Source of the DNA: Anaerostipes butyraticus
Lineage (GTDB): Bacteria > Bacillota > Clostridia > Lachnospirales > Lachnospiraceae
Assembly (NCBI RefSeq): GCF_016586355.1
Contig: NZ_BLYI01000070.1
Coordinates: 1 to 64,000 of the forward strand
Direction: 5' to 3'
Length of the DNA stretch: 64,000 nucleotides
Numbering within the stretch: the first letter of the stretch is position 1; each line of letters begins with the position of its first letter. A program made the position numbers and the translations under genes. The notes under the pieces were generated by a model that was not told where the DNA came from, searched no databases, and saw only the letters and a list, made by a program, of their open reading frames with translations. This document shows, piece by piece, positions 26,007 through 34,273 of the stretch.

Positions 26007-26771
26007 ATGAACAAAACCGAACGTCATCAGGAGATCCTGAATCTTCTGATTTCCAAAGAACGGATTGAAATCAATGAGTTATGTGAGATGTTCCACATCG
26101 TTCCCATGACAGCCCGCAGGGATCTGAAAGAACTGGAAGAACAGGGAAAACTAATCCGCACCCACGGCGGGGCGGCTCTGCCTCCGGAAAAAGAAGATGT
26201 CAATCTCCCGTTTTTCCAGCGAACAAAGATTAACTCTGCCCAGAAGCTGGCCATTGCAGCCAAAGCCTGCTCGTTTCTTAAAGCCGGACAGCACATTTTT
26301 CTCGCTTCCGGTACAACCGTTCATGCCTTCGCCCAGTCTCTGAAAGAGAGTATCCCCCTGACTGTCATAACCGATGCTGTCAATATTTCCTATGAACTAA
26401 GCGCCTTCTCTAATATTCATCTTCTGTCTGTGGGAGGAGAACTGAGACCTAATTCCCTGACACTGACAGGAAAAATAGCCGAGGAAAATCTCTCTCATTT
26501 TCAAATGGATGCGGCCTTTATCGGCATCAATGGAATTGACCGGGATGGAAATATTTATGTCAGCAGCATCGTGGAGTCTTCCATTCTAAATGTCCTGTTT
26601 GACAGAGTCCCGGACATCTATATTCTGGCAGACGCCTCCAAGCTGGATCAGAAAGATTTTGTTCATGTGGGAACGCTGGACTCCCGCCATACTCTGATCA
26701 CCACAAAAGAGATTCCGGAAATCTGCCTGGAAACGTATCAGTCTTTAGGCGCTCAAGTTATCCTTGCTTAA
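26007..26771 (+). CDS. DeoR-family sugar-phosphate-responsive repressor
   Basis: 254 residues. N-terminal helix-turn-helix INELCEMFHIVPMTARRDLKELEEQGKL ends with the DeoR signature THGGA; the C-terminal DeoRC effector domain begins near residue 75 (KLAIAAKACSFL) with the sugar-phosphate site ASGTTVHAF. Divergent from the dehydrogenase-rhaD operon and flanked by an inverted operator repeat, so it very likely represses both that operon and itself, with a phosphorylated sugar as inducer. Confidence 0.88.
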   Translation: MNKTERHQEILNLLISKERIEINELCEMFHIVPMTARRDLKELEEQGKLIRTHGGAALPPEKEDVNLPFFQRTKINSAQKLAIAAKACSFLKAGQHIFLASGTTVHAFAQSLKESIPLTVITDAVNISYELSAFSNIHLLSVGGELRPNSLTLTGKIAEENLSHFQMDAAFIGINGIDRDGNIYVSSIVESSILNVLFDRVPDIYILADASKLDQKDFVHVGTLDSRHTLITTKEIPEICLETYQSLGAQVILA

Positions 26772-26786
26772 AACACCGCACAGCAT

Positions 26787-26827
26787 AAAACCCGGCTGCA
26801 GGTTTCATCTCCTGCAGTCCGGGTTTT
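26787..26827. terminator. Bidirectional terminator between DeoR and LysR genes
   Basis: Arms AAAACCCGGCTGCAG and CTGCAGTCCGGGTTTTT around GTTTCATCTC; it serves both converging genes. Confidence 0.8.
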
Positions 26828-26833
26828 TCTATA

Positions 26834-27742
26834 CTATAATATGTTCTTTTCGAACTTTCTCAGTTCGCTGATATACCGTTCTCCCAGCCGGCTTAACGGC
26901 ATGCCTTTTTTCTTAATATATCCAATGTGCATTTTTTCATCTGTATGGAGAGGAACTGCTGCATATTCGTTTCCATTCAGATCATTGCATATGATTCCGG
27001 AACAAAGGGTATATCCGTTCAGCCCGATCATAAGATTCAGGATCGTTGCCCGGTCATCTGTCTTTATGATCTGTTTATAATCATATGTACTGAACACTTC
27101 TTCCGCAAAATAGAACGAATTCTCATCTCCCTGTTCAAACGACAGACACGGATAATCTTTCAGATCCTCAAATTCAATCAGCTCTTTTTGTGCCAGAGGA
27201 TTTCCCTTCCAGAGGAATACATAGATTCCACAGTCAAACAGCTCAGTAAATTCCACTGCGTTTTCCTGAAAAATCTTCTCCATCACCTGCCGGTTAAAAT
27301 CATTGAGATACAAAATCCCGATTTCACTTTTCTGATTTCTTACGTTCTCAATAACTTCATGAGTCTTTGTCTCATGAACCGCAAACTCAAAATCATCCAT
27401 CCCAAAATCCTTTGCCATTTCAATAAAGGCCTGGACCGCAAAGGTATAATGCTGCATGGATACACTGAATTTCTGTTTTGGTTTCTTTTTCTCAATAAAC
27501 TTCTCTTCCATCAGCTGATACTGCTGCAAAATCTGTCTTGCATACCCCAGAAAATCTTCCCCTTCCGGTGTTATGGTAATCCCACGATTGGATCTTGAAA
27601 ATATCTTCATTCCAATTTCTTCTTCCAGATCCCGGATGGTACCCGACAGACTCGGCTGCGAAATAAATAACTTAGAGGCAGCCTTGTTCATAGACTTACA
27701 CTCTGCTGTGCAGACGGCATATTTTAACTGCTGCAACGTCAT
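26834..27742 (-). CDS. LysR-family transcriptional regulator
   Basis: 302 residues; N-terminal helix-turn-helix SMNKAASKLFISQPSLSGTIRDLEEEIG and GITITPEGEDFL follow the LysR pattern closely. The C-terminal domain begins at about residue 90 (FSVSMQHYTFAVQAF), resembling the CysB/CbbR-like group of Clostridia. Ribosome site AAAGGAG. No divergent target is adjacent, so the regulon is unknown. Confidence 0.87.
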   Translation of the reverse strand: MTLQQLKYAVCTAECKSMNKAASKLFISQPSLSGTIRDLEEEIGMKIFSRSNRGITITPEGEDFLGYARQILQQYQLMEEKFIEKKKPKQKFSVSMQHYTFAVQAFIEMAKDFGMDDFEFAVHETKTHEVIENVRNQKSEIGILYLNDFNRQVMEKIFQENAVEFTELFDCGIYVFLWKGNPLAQKELIEFEDLKDYPCLSFEQGDENSFYFAEEVFSTYDYKQIIKTDDRATILNLMIGLNGYTLCSGIICNDLNGNEYAAVPLHTDEKMHIGYIKKKGMPLSRLGERYISELRKFEKNIL

Positions 27743-27880
27743 ATGTCTGCTCCTTTCCGTCTCCCCATTTTTTCATTTTATAGATTATAGCACAGGATCC
27801 CAAAAAACAAAATAAGCCGGATTCTCTCATGATTCACAAAATTTGTGCAAACCAGAGATCATCCGGCATATCAATCTATC

Positions 27881-28885
27881 TTAACCGCATGCCCGCTCGA
27901 ATTCCCGCAGTTTCTGTTTGGCTCCCGGATTCAGATTCCTTGGTACCTGAATCTGGACTGTCACATACAAATCTCCGTGGACAGACGGATTTTTCATTGA
28001 AACAATTCCTTTTCCTCTTAATCGTATTTTCGTTCCGGACTGGGTTCCCGGCGCTATCTTGCAAAGAACTCTTCCATTCAGAGTCTGTACCATAGCTTCT
28101 CCGCCCAAAACAGCTGTTGTAAACGGTATATTAGCAGTGGTATAAACGTCCATGCCTTTTCTTTCAAAGCCAGGCTTGCTTCCTACATGGACTTCCAAAA
28201 GCAGATCTCCCGGTTCTCCGCCGCCGCTTCCCGGCATTCCTTTTCCCCGCAGACGAATGGTCTTGCCATCCTCGATTCCTGCAGGTATGCGCACCTGAAG
28301 AGACTGGGTCTTTCCATTGCCGCTGTTAAACCGGAATACTTTTTCACATCCATTGACTGCTTCGTCAAATGTAACATCGATTTCTGACGTCAGATCAGAG
28401 CCTTTCTGCCTTCCGGAAAATCCGCCGCCAAAGCCTCTGCTGTTAAAGCCCCGGCTGCTGCCAAATCCGCCGCCGAAACCACTGCTGCCTGTAAAGCCCT
28501 GACTGGATCTAAAACCTCCCTGATCAAATCCATGGAACATTCCGCCAAAGATATCTCCAAAAATGTCGTCCATTGATCCGTCATCATTATTAAAATGGAA
28601 TTCCCGATACGTAGTGCCTCCTCCCGGATTTCCCTGCTGGAATCCAGATGCACTTCCGTCAAACGCCGCATGCCCGAACTGATCGTACATCTTACGTTTC
28701 TCCGGGTCACTCAGTACCTCATAAGCCTCTGTTGCTTCTTTAAACATCTGCTCCGCATGAGCATCCCCCGGATTCATGTCCGGATGATATTTTTTCGCAA
28801 GCTTTCGATACGCTTTTTTTAGTTCACTTTTGTCTGCATTCCGGTTTACCCCAAGAACTTCATAATAATCCCTCTTTGCTGCCAA
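27881..28885 (-). CDS. DnaJ-like co-chaperone without zinc finger (CbpA-like)
   Basis: About 334 residues. Start chosen as TTG at 28885: AGGAGG lies 8 bases before it and gives [13 protein letters not shown], the standard DnaJ opening; a GTG at 28894 is too close to the site. J-domain with KYHPDMNPG (HPD), Gly/Phe-rich linker (about 80-150), then two C-terminal substrate-binding beta domains ([37 protein letters not shown]). The CxxCxGxG zinc repeats are absent, as in CbpA-type proteins. Paired with hsp20 upstream, so heat-shock expression under CIRCE is likely. Confidence 0.88.
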   Translation of the reverse strand: MAAKRDYYEVLGVNRNADKSELKKAYRKLAKKYHPDMNPGDAHAEQMFKEATEAYEVLSDPEKRKMYDQFGHAAFDGSASGFQQGNPGGGTTYREFHFNNDDGSMDDIFGDIFGGMFHGFDQGGFRSSQGFTGSSGFGGGFGSSRGFNSRGFGGGFSGRQKGSDLTSEIDVTFDEAVNGCEKVFRFNSGNGKTQSLQVRIPAGIEDGKTIRLRGKGMPGSGGGEPGDLLLEVHVGSKPGFERKGMDVYTTANIPFTTAVLGGEAMVQTLNGRVLCKIAPGTQSGTKIRLRGKGIVSMKNPSVHGDLYVTVQIQVPRNLNPGAKQKLREFERACG

Positions 28886-28908
28886 GATCCTCACCTCCTA
28901 CTATACAA

Positions 28909-28934
28909 AGCGTCCCCGGAACATCATTCCGGGG
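28909..28934 (-). terminator. GC hairpin between hsp20 and dnaJ-like gene
   Basis: TCCCCGGAA-N5-TTCCGGGGA without a strong T-run. It may attenuate transcription or stabilise the upstream hsp20 message, giving unequal dosage of the two chaperones. Confidence 0.45.
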
Positions 28935-28960
28935 AACAGGACTTCACATTTTGCTTCTTA

Positions 28961-29395
28961 TTAGCCTTCAATTGTAATGTAGCTCTTCTTGTCTTCGACT
29001 TTCTTTGCTTCTTTCTTTGGAACTGTCAGTTTCAGGATTCCATCTTCAAATTTTGCATGAATGTCTTCCTGGGTCATATCTTCTCCAACATAGAAGCTTC
29101 GGCTTACATTACCAGAAAAACGTTCTTTTCTGATATATTTGCCGTCTTCTTTCTTGTCTTCCGTGCTTACATTCTTTGCAGCGCTGATGGTCAGATATCC
29201 GTCTTTCAGTTCTGCTTTGACATCTTCTTTCTTATATCCAGGAAGTTCGATGTCTACTTCATATTCTTTGTCTTTTTCTTTTATATCTGTCTTCATGACC
29301 TGATCTGTATTCTTTCCATAATATTTTTTATCAAAATCCGGGAAAGAAAACCAATCATTAAATAAATCTTCTCCAAAAATACCAGGCATTAACAT
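28961..29395 (-). CDS. Hsp20/alpha-crystallin small heat-shock protein
   Basis: About 144 residues; start at 29395 (MLMPGIFGEDLF) with AAGGAG 9 bases before. The alpha-crystallin domain covers residues about 38-140: VDIELPGYKKEDVKAELKDG, the conserved FSGNVSRSFYVGED and the closing GILKLTVPKKE. It works as an ATP-independent holdase. First gene of a two-gene heat-shock unit. Confidence 0.92.
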   Translation of the reverse strand: MLMPGIFGEDLFNDWFSFPDFDKKYYGKNTDQVMKTDIKEKDKEYEVDIELPGYKKEDVKAELKDGYLTISAAKNVSTEDKKEDGKYIRKERFSGNVSRSFYVGEDMTQEDIHAKFEDGILKLTVPKKEAKKVEDKKSYITIEG

Positions 29396-29493
29396 AACAC
29401 ATCTCTCCTTTATCATTCATATCATTATTGTCAATTGTTCAGAAGAACTTTGGATCGGTACCTTTTTTGTACCTCTTCCTTTGTTCTATATGT

Positions 29494-29536
29494 AATATAA
29501 CACTTATTGTTAGCACTGTCAAGTACTGAGTGCTAA
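29494..29536 (-). promoter_or_regulatory. Heat-shock promoter with CIRCE (HrcA operator)
   Basis: Minus-strand TTGACA (29517-29522), 17-base spacer, TATATT (29494-29499). The CIRCE element TTAGCACTG-N9-GAGTGCTAA (29510-29536) overlaps the -35; consensus is TTAGCACTC-N9-GAGTGCTAA, so one base differs, and that base belongs to the TTGACA box. HrcA repression of hsp20 and the dnaJ-like gene follows from the known role of CIRCE. Confidence 0.85.
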
Positions 29537-29793
29537 TTTTTTTAAAAATTTTTTTAGCACATAAATTCAATGGTTTGGAAACTTCCAAGTTCAAAATCTA
29601 CTTTTAAAAAACCGTCATCATAAATATTCGCTCCTCGTGAATTTCTGGATAAAATTACATACACTTTTTTCAGCAAAATCTTCATAGAAAAAGCAGTTAA
29701 TCTCCAAAGGAGTAACCGCCTTTTGTGCAGGATATGAAGTTGTTAAACTGGAATTTGAATAAAATTTAAATTCTTTGCAGCAATTAAAGTATA
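29537..29793 (-). other. Intergenic stretch with a possible gene remnant
   Basis: Very AT-rich. On the minus strand one frame reads SRGANIYDDGFLKVDFELGSF then a stop at about 29550, resembling the linker and first strand of an OmpR-type response regulator. No intact gene is supported; the 70-residue frame at 29618-29830 has no ribosome site and no recognisable content. Confidence 0.3.
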
Positions 29794-30270
29794 TTAAACA
29801 AAGAATTTTTTGTATTTTATCAATAACCAAATTCCATTTGTTATTAAAGTAAGTGCCAATGCCAGAAGTATTCCTTCAATCCAAAACTGAACATTGAAGG
29901 ATTCCCCAATATATCCTGTATAGGATATATACAGTTTATTCAGGATAGTTACAACACCTAATATAATAGCAAGTTCAAGATATTGATGTATTGTTTTTAG
30001 CAATCGTTTTTTTTCTGATTGTGCAATTTCATTTATTACATCAATGGTACTATCAGGAATCTTCTGCTCCAATCCCAATAAGTCTGCTACTGATGTTTCT
30101 AAAACATTTGCGATTACTGGCAAAAGAGCTAAATCTGGATAATTTAACCCTCGTTCCCATTTACTAATAGCTTTATCGGTAACATGAAGTTTTTCTGCCA
30201 ACTCTTTTTGTGTGAAGTTATTTTGTTTCCTTAATAAAGATATCCTGCTTCCAGTATAAGCTGCATCCAA
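29794..30270 (-). CDS. XRE-family regulator with C-terminal membrane helices
   Basis: 158 residues starting at TTG 30270 with GGGGGAG upstream. The helix-turn-helix covers residues about 8-62 (LRKQNNFTQKELAEKLHVTD, ISKWERGLNYPDL); two hydrophobic segments follow (LELAIILGVVTILNKLYI; EGILLALALTLITNGIWLL). Membrane-tethered XRE proteins of this shape are common beside transporters in Firmicutes, but no partner gene is intact here. Codon use is AT-richer than the flanking core, fitting an accessory island. Confidence 0.75.
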   Translation of the reverse strand: MDAAYTGSRISLLRKQNNFTQKELAEKLHVTDKAISKWERGLNYPDLALLPVIANVLETSVADLLGLEQKIPDSTIDVINEIAQSEKKRLLKTIHQYLELAIILGVVTILNKLYISYTGYIGESFNVQFWIEGILLALALTLITNGIWLLIKYKKFFV

Positions 30271-30399
30271 GTATATCTCCCCCTTTCATTCTATTTCAAG
30301 TATAGCATTCATAGGAGAATACCGTCACTCGACTTAAAGTAGAATATCCAAATTTCTACGACTTTACCTTCTATTTTATGAAACAACTTCTAATTTGCG

Positions 30400-30630
30400 T
30401 TATTCTTTACTATCTACCCACATTAAAACCTTTTTACATTTTGGGCAGTGCCATGCTGGATATTCCAGAACAGTAGATTTAACACTGATTGTTTTCTGAG
30501 TGAAAAAACCTTTTAGTCCTGTTTTTTTCTTTTCTTCATCAGAAGTAAACTCATAGTAGTGTCCTCCGCCTTGACCAATCCCCACCACAGTTCCCTGCTC
30601 CATTTCCATTCCACAATCTAAGCATTTCAT
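30400..30630 (-). CDS. Small zinc-ribbon protein (DUF6487-like)
   Basis: 76 residues. MKCLDCGMEMEQG at the start and WHCPKCKKVLMW near the end give two CxxC knuckles that would bind one zinc. Ribosome site AGGAGG precedes the ATG. Found widely in Firmicutes with no known role. Read alone between two XRE genes. Confidence 0.7.
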   Translation of the reverse strand: MKCLDCGMEMEQGTVVGIGQGGGHYYEFTSDEEKKKTGLKGFFTQKTISVKSTVLEYPAWHCPKCKKVLMWVDSKE

Positions 30631-30692
30631 GAATTATCCTCCTGCAATTTCTTCAGTTCTATAAACTGAAATTTGTTATTGTTAAATTTTAT

Positions 30693-31127
30693 TTAATCAT
30701 GTTTTTTAATATATTGAAATACCTTTTTATCACTCTTTGATTTTTTATACCAGCCAATACCTATCATTATAATCCCAACAATAATAACTGTAGTTCTTAC
30801 CATGGAATCTGGCGAAAATAAACAAGATAAAACAATTCCTGTTCCCGCACCTGTAAAAAAATCTATAATTGATTTTTCACGTTTTATTATGCCCAGCGCT
30901 CTTTCTTTATCTATAGATTGTACCATCTTTGAATCCTCCTTTAATAATGTATCAAGAGAAATTTCAAATTGGTTGCTCATGCTTACAAGAGTTTGCAGAT
31001 CAGGATAACTTTTTCCGTTTTCCCAATTTGAAACAGTTTGTCGAGTAACATGAAATAATCCACCAAACTCCTCTTGCGTTAATTGCTTTTCTTTACGAAT
31101 ATTCAATATCTGATTTCCTATATTCAC
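30693..31127 (-). CDS. XRE-family regulator with two membrane helices
   Basis: 144 residues, GTG start at 31127 with AAAGGATG upstream. Helix-turn-helix residues about 5-60 (IRKEKQLTQEEFGGLFHVTR, VSNWENGKSYPDLQTL), then hydrophobic helices SIIDFFTGAGTGIVLSCLF and TTVIIVGIIMIGIGWY. Same architecture as the 29794-30270 gene but low similarity outside the DNA-binding part, so not a recent duplicate. Target unknown. Confidence 0.75.
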   Translation of the reverse strand: MNIGNQILNIRKEKQLTQEEFGGLFHVTRQTVSNWENGKSYPDLQTLVSMSNQFEISLDTLLKEDSKMVQSIDKERALGIIKREKSIIDFFTGAGTGIVLSCLFSPDSMVRTTVIIVGIIMIGIGWYKKSKSDKKVFQYIKKHD

Positions 31128-31668
31128 AATATCTCATCCTTTCCTTTGTTGTTATCTTATTCTCATCTTCCTTTAAACATTATTCCAAAAAATAATGTCC
31201 AAAGGAAAGCAATCAACATCTTACATTGCATGTAAAGTTACGCAAAGATTCTTTGACAGGTACCTTTCTCTATAAATTTTAATTTGTATTTTTCTTCATA
31301 GCCACATTATATCAGCTGCAATCTGGCCACTCAATGAAATTCATTCTTTGTCATTTCTTTCTCCTTTGATTTTTTCCAGCTGTTCGTCAGCCATTTTGCT
31401 GACCTTTATGGTCTGGATTTCATACCGCTTATTGTCCAGTAAGTATCATGCGTGCGAACTTTTGACAGTGTAATGGCGTTTTAAGGATGTCCTATGTTCA
31501 GCAGCAGAATAACGACCACAAACAGGAACAGAAGCGTTACACAAGGTTCTTGTCGCTGGCTCTGATGCGCTTTCCCTTGTATTTAAAAAAATGTTCATAA
31601 ACACCTTTTCTGGATATGGAAAAGCGGTCAATCGTATAGACTAACCGCTTATCAATAATATAGAAATA
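31128..31668 (-). pseudogene. Non-coding stretch with sensor-kinase-like scraps
   Basis: No intact gene in 540 bases. Two minus-strand pieces can be read: YEHFFKYKGKRIRASDKNLV (stop) at about 31536-31605, with LLFLFVVVILLLNIGHP in another frame directly after it, together like the basic N-terminus and first membrane helix of a sensor histidine kinase. A third piece ends IKVSKMADEQLEKIKGERN near 31355-31445. It follows the response-regulator remnant in the expected order, so a decayed two-component system is likely. Confidence 0.4.
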
Positions 31669-31976
31669 TTAAATTGTTTCGTTGAATTTATAGCCTATGT
31701 CCCAGACAATAACAATATATTTTGGATTTACAGGGTCTGGTTCAATTTTAACTCGTAGATTTCTAATCAACGAAGTCAGATTGCGTGCGTCTGTTACATC
31801 AACATATCCCCACACATACTCATAAAGCTGTTCCTTTGTAAATACCTGTCCTTTATGAGAAAATAGAAAATAAAGTAAATCAAATTCTTTCGCTGTCATA
31901 GCAATACTATTTCCATTTTCCGTAGCACAGATACGATTATAGGGATTGAGTGTAAAATCTAGCTGTTGATATATTC
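31669..31976 (-). pseudogene. Truncated response regulator, DNA-binding domain only
   Basis: The OmpR/PhoB winged-helix domain is intact from LDFTLNPYNR through MTAKEFDLLYFLFSHKGQVF, YVWGYVDV and IVWDIGYKFNETI. The receiver domain with its phospho-Asp is missing: in frame upstream a TGA follows after about five codons and the DNA becomes a hydrolase remnant. The whole domain could still be translated from the ATG at 31899 but has no ribosome site. Confidence 0.75.
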
Positions 31977-32257
31977 AGTAATGACTCTGGCAGAAAGTTC
32001 AGCATTTGTCATAATCGCTGGATGTCCACCTGTTTTGAAAATGTGCATCGTACCATTTTGTACGAGCTGGTTCATTTCTGTGTATTCCTCTACCATATTT
32101 CTACGGCACATTTCGTCTTCTAAGCTCCCCATAAAAAGAATAGGGACGCTTAAAGTTTCCAGTGGTTTGCAGAATAAAGGGCTTTATCTTCTTCGATTTT
32201 TGTCATAATTTCCTTAGCACACGGGAACCGACTATACAAGGTGTTTCCCGGTCTCAT
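31959..32257 (-). pseudogene. Truncated and frameshifted alpha/beta hydrolase
   Basis: C-terminal part of an alpha/beta hydrolase: LSVPILFMGSLEDEM (acid strand), NGTMHIFKTGGHPAIM (catalytic-His region) and a terminal VITEYIN, stop at 31959-31961. Upstream, NTLYSRFPCAKEIMTKIEED is in another frame that stops at about 32163, so at least one frameshift separates the two. The N-terminal nucleophile region is absent. The last bases overlap the start of the response-regulator remnant, marking a deletion joint. Confidence 0.6.
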
Positions 32258-32412
32258 GTGCCTATCGAATTTTAATGTGTCTGTACCACTTCCGGGAAAG
32301 TGAAATACAGATATAGAAAGATTTTCCTTCTATAAAATGATACCGTTTGAAACTTTACTAATTGTATTATTCAATATATACTTAAGTTATTACAAACGAA
32401 AGGAGTGCTCAT

Positions 32413-33438
32413 ATGTCTGAACAACATCCTAAAAGTACTGACGGCCTTATGCGATATCTCCGGAACAAGAAAGGTATTGCCATTTCCGGGTCATCCCAAA
32501 AGCGAAAACTAATGAACATAGGATATTATCATGGATATAAAGGATATCGATACATTAATACACCTTCTAATAAAGTTCCCTATACTAAATTTGAAGAGTT
32601 AGTTTCTATATACGATTTTGACACACAGTTAAAATCTTTGTTTTATCCATATGTAATGTTAATTGAAACCGCTCTGAAAAATTATGTTCTTGATATTCTG
32701 GTTACCACTACAAATTCTGAGAGTTTTACTGTTATCTACAACCAACTACTTGATAATTATAAAATGTTTTCTACCACAGGAAAAACATATAAGAATGCAT
32801 ATGCCCGTAAAAAAGCAGAAGATAAATTTAAATATGAATTAAAACGCCGTCTAAACTTACGCAATCGAATTTATAAAATTCAAACCAACGCATATGGCAA
32901 CGGAAACAAAATTGCAGATCATTATCTTAGAAAGGATATTAACCTCCCGATATGGGCTACTTTTGAACTTCTTAGTTTGGGAGAATTTGGTCATTTTGTT
33001 TCCTGCCTCAACCAAAACTGTAGAATTGCTATTTCGAAAAAACTTGGGATTCGTCCAACAGATGACACAGATGCAATGATGCCACAACGTCTTATTTACA
33101 CCATAAAAGATCTCAGAAATGCAATTGCACATAATGATGTTGTCTTTGACACACGCTTTCAAACTGGAGAAATTAACAAACAAGTTGGACACGCTATTTC
33201 TAATGTAACTGGAATAAATCATCTCACCTTTAGAACTATAACAGATTACTTAATACTTGTGATTTATCAATTGAAACTTCTGCATGTATCAAAGTCAGAA
33301 ATGAAACGCATTATATCTAGATTTGAATATATTGTTGAAAAATTAAGATCGAATATCCCAATAAATATCTTTCATCAAATTATCTATACAGATAATCGTT
33401 CAAAAATCATTTTGTTAAAAAAATTTGTTTCAAAGTAA
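32413..33438 (+). CDS. Abi_2 family HEPN protein (AbiF/AbiD-like abortive infection)
   Basis: 341 residues, the usual AbiF length. N-terminal LMRYLRNKKGIAI and LMNIGYYHGYKGY, then FEELVSIYDFDTQLKSLFYPY and INLPIWATFELLSLGEFG, are Abi_2 (PF07751) hallmarks. RNAIAHND near residue 237 is the HEPN RNase motif R-N-x3-H, intact. HEPN Abi proteins cut RNA on phage infection; AbiF has been reported as a toxin held by an adjacent structured RNA and as the likely ancestor of Cas13. Ribosome site AAAGGAG. Immediately downstream lie a promoter and a two-hairpin RNA. AT-rich compared with the core genome, so probably acquired. Confidence 0.85.
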   Translation: MSEQHPKSTDGLMRYLRNKKGIAISGSSQKRKLMNIGYYHGYKGYRYINTPSNKVPYTKFEELVSIYDFDTQLKSLFYPYVMLIETALKNYVLDILVTTTNSESFTVIYNQLLDNYKMFSTTGKTYKNAYARKKAEDKFKYELKRRLNLRNRIYKIQTNAYGNGNKIADHYLRKDINLPIWATFELLSLGEFGHFVSCLNQNCRIAISKKLGIRPTDDTDAMMPQRLIYTIKDLRNAIAHNDVVFDTRFQTGEINKQVGHAISNVTGINHLTFRTITDYLILVIYQLKLLHVSKSEMKRIISRFEYIVEKLRSNIPINIFHQIIYTDNRSKIILLKKFVSK

Positions 33439-33443
33439 AAAAC

Positions 33444-33472
33444 TTGCATTTTATCTCTATTTCTTGTATATT
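33444..33472 (+). promoter_or_regulatory. Promoter of the candidate Abi-associated RNA
   Basis: TTGCAT (33444-33449), 17-base spacer, TATATT (33467-33472), starting 6 bases after the abi stop codon. There is no open frame to be translated downstream, which points to an untranslated product. Confidence 0.65.
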
Positions 33473-33478
33473 ATAAGT

Positions 33479-33546
33479 GTGAATTGTGGTACGTTTCTAC
33501 GGAGCGTACTTAGGAGAATCGGATGCGTCCGGTTCTCCTTTTTATT
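33479..33546 (+). ncRNA. Candidate AbiF-associated structured RNA (antitoxin RNA)
   Basis: About 68 nt with its own promoter. Hairpin 1: GTACGTTTC (33489-33497) with GGAGCGTAC (33501-33509), nine pairs including two G-U, 3-nt loop. Hairpin 2: GGAGAATCGGA (33513-33523) with TCCGGTTCTCC (33528-33538), eleven pairs, TGCG loop, followed by TTTTTATT, so it also works as terminator. A single-stranded leader AAGTGTGAATTGTG precedes them. Position and size fit the conserved RNA reported next to AbiF genes. No experiment or covariance model backs this copy. Confidence 0.65.
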
Positions 33547-34008
33547 AGTCTTTCCTTTGAATCACTAGATAGAACTTGATAACCCGTTCCATTAACCCAA
33601 AATACATCACCCGATTTTATTATACCCTTCCCAAGAAATGGCATTGGGAGACCTTCCCCTCAATAACTCACTTGCTAGTTGACGAATATATCCCGTGCGC
33701 ATCATATTAATATCATTCACACTATATAGAATTTTTATCTTTAGACAGACATTAAATATGAAAGATTTGAAAACCTAACATTATAAGACTAATAATCTTT
33801 TCAACAACTTTAATCTATGTGCATCTCTTTAACTTTGTTAACAAGAATTACTACATCTTCTAAATATAAATCCGGCACAATATGTATTGCCCCACTTAGA
33901 ACAACTTTCTCATTCCTCTTCGATGAACAAAAAAGCTCTTTTTCAACACGGTTACCTATGCTAATTCTGCTTCTTGTTGCTCAGCAAACTTTAATTTGCT
34001 TGTATCCC
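33547..34008 (-). other. Stretch of gene scraps downstream of the Abi system
   Basis: No intact gene. Minus-strand open pieces include SGAIHIVPDLYLEDVVILVN (frame open 33810-33980, stop at 33810) and, farther on, MMRTGYIRQLASELLRG and SGDVFWVNGTGYQVL in two frames (about 33560-33720). None could be assigned to a family; they look like decayed coding DNA. Confidence 0.4.
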
Positions 34009-34185
34009 TCATATACTCCTTTTCATAATCACTGATTCCCTACCTCTCTCCAGCGTAGGCATATGAATCCCAATTTCCTTATAAATCTTTTTAATCATCT
34101 GAATCAAATCAGAGCGTTTATCTTTATAGTTAAGTAAGGCTATCGCAAAAGCCTTATAAAAATTTACCCAATCAAACTGTCCCAT
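34009..34185 (-). pseudogene. McrB-like N-terminal fragment
   Basis: 58 codons from ATG 34185 (ribosome site AGGAGG) to a stop at 34009. MGQFDWVNFYKAFAIALLNY, then KRSDLIQMIKKIYKEIGIHM and PTLER, resembles the opening of clostridial McrB-type AAA+ restriction ATPases. After PTLER the similarity stops and the frame ends 12 codons later, so the AAA+ domain was deleted. The assignment is from memory of the family and needs a database search. Confidence 0.5.
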
Positions 34186-34273
34186 GACATGCCTCCTCCT
34201 TTTACTGAATCTATATCTTATTTACTTTCCCGTTTTCGACAGGATAAAACAACCTCAAACACCTGCTGTTCAT

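Noticed and set aside
29618-29830. 70-codon minus-strand frame before the XRE gene
   Set aside because: No ribosome site, no protein-like composition, and a different frame shows better remnant sequence.
31446-31631. 61-codon minus-strand frame
   Set aside because: Out of phase with the two sensor-kinase-like pieces that occupy the same DNA; no ribosome site.
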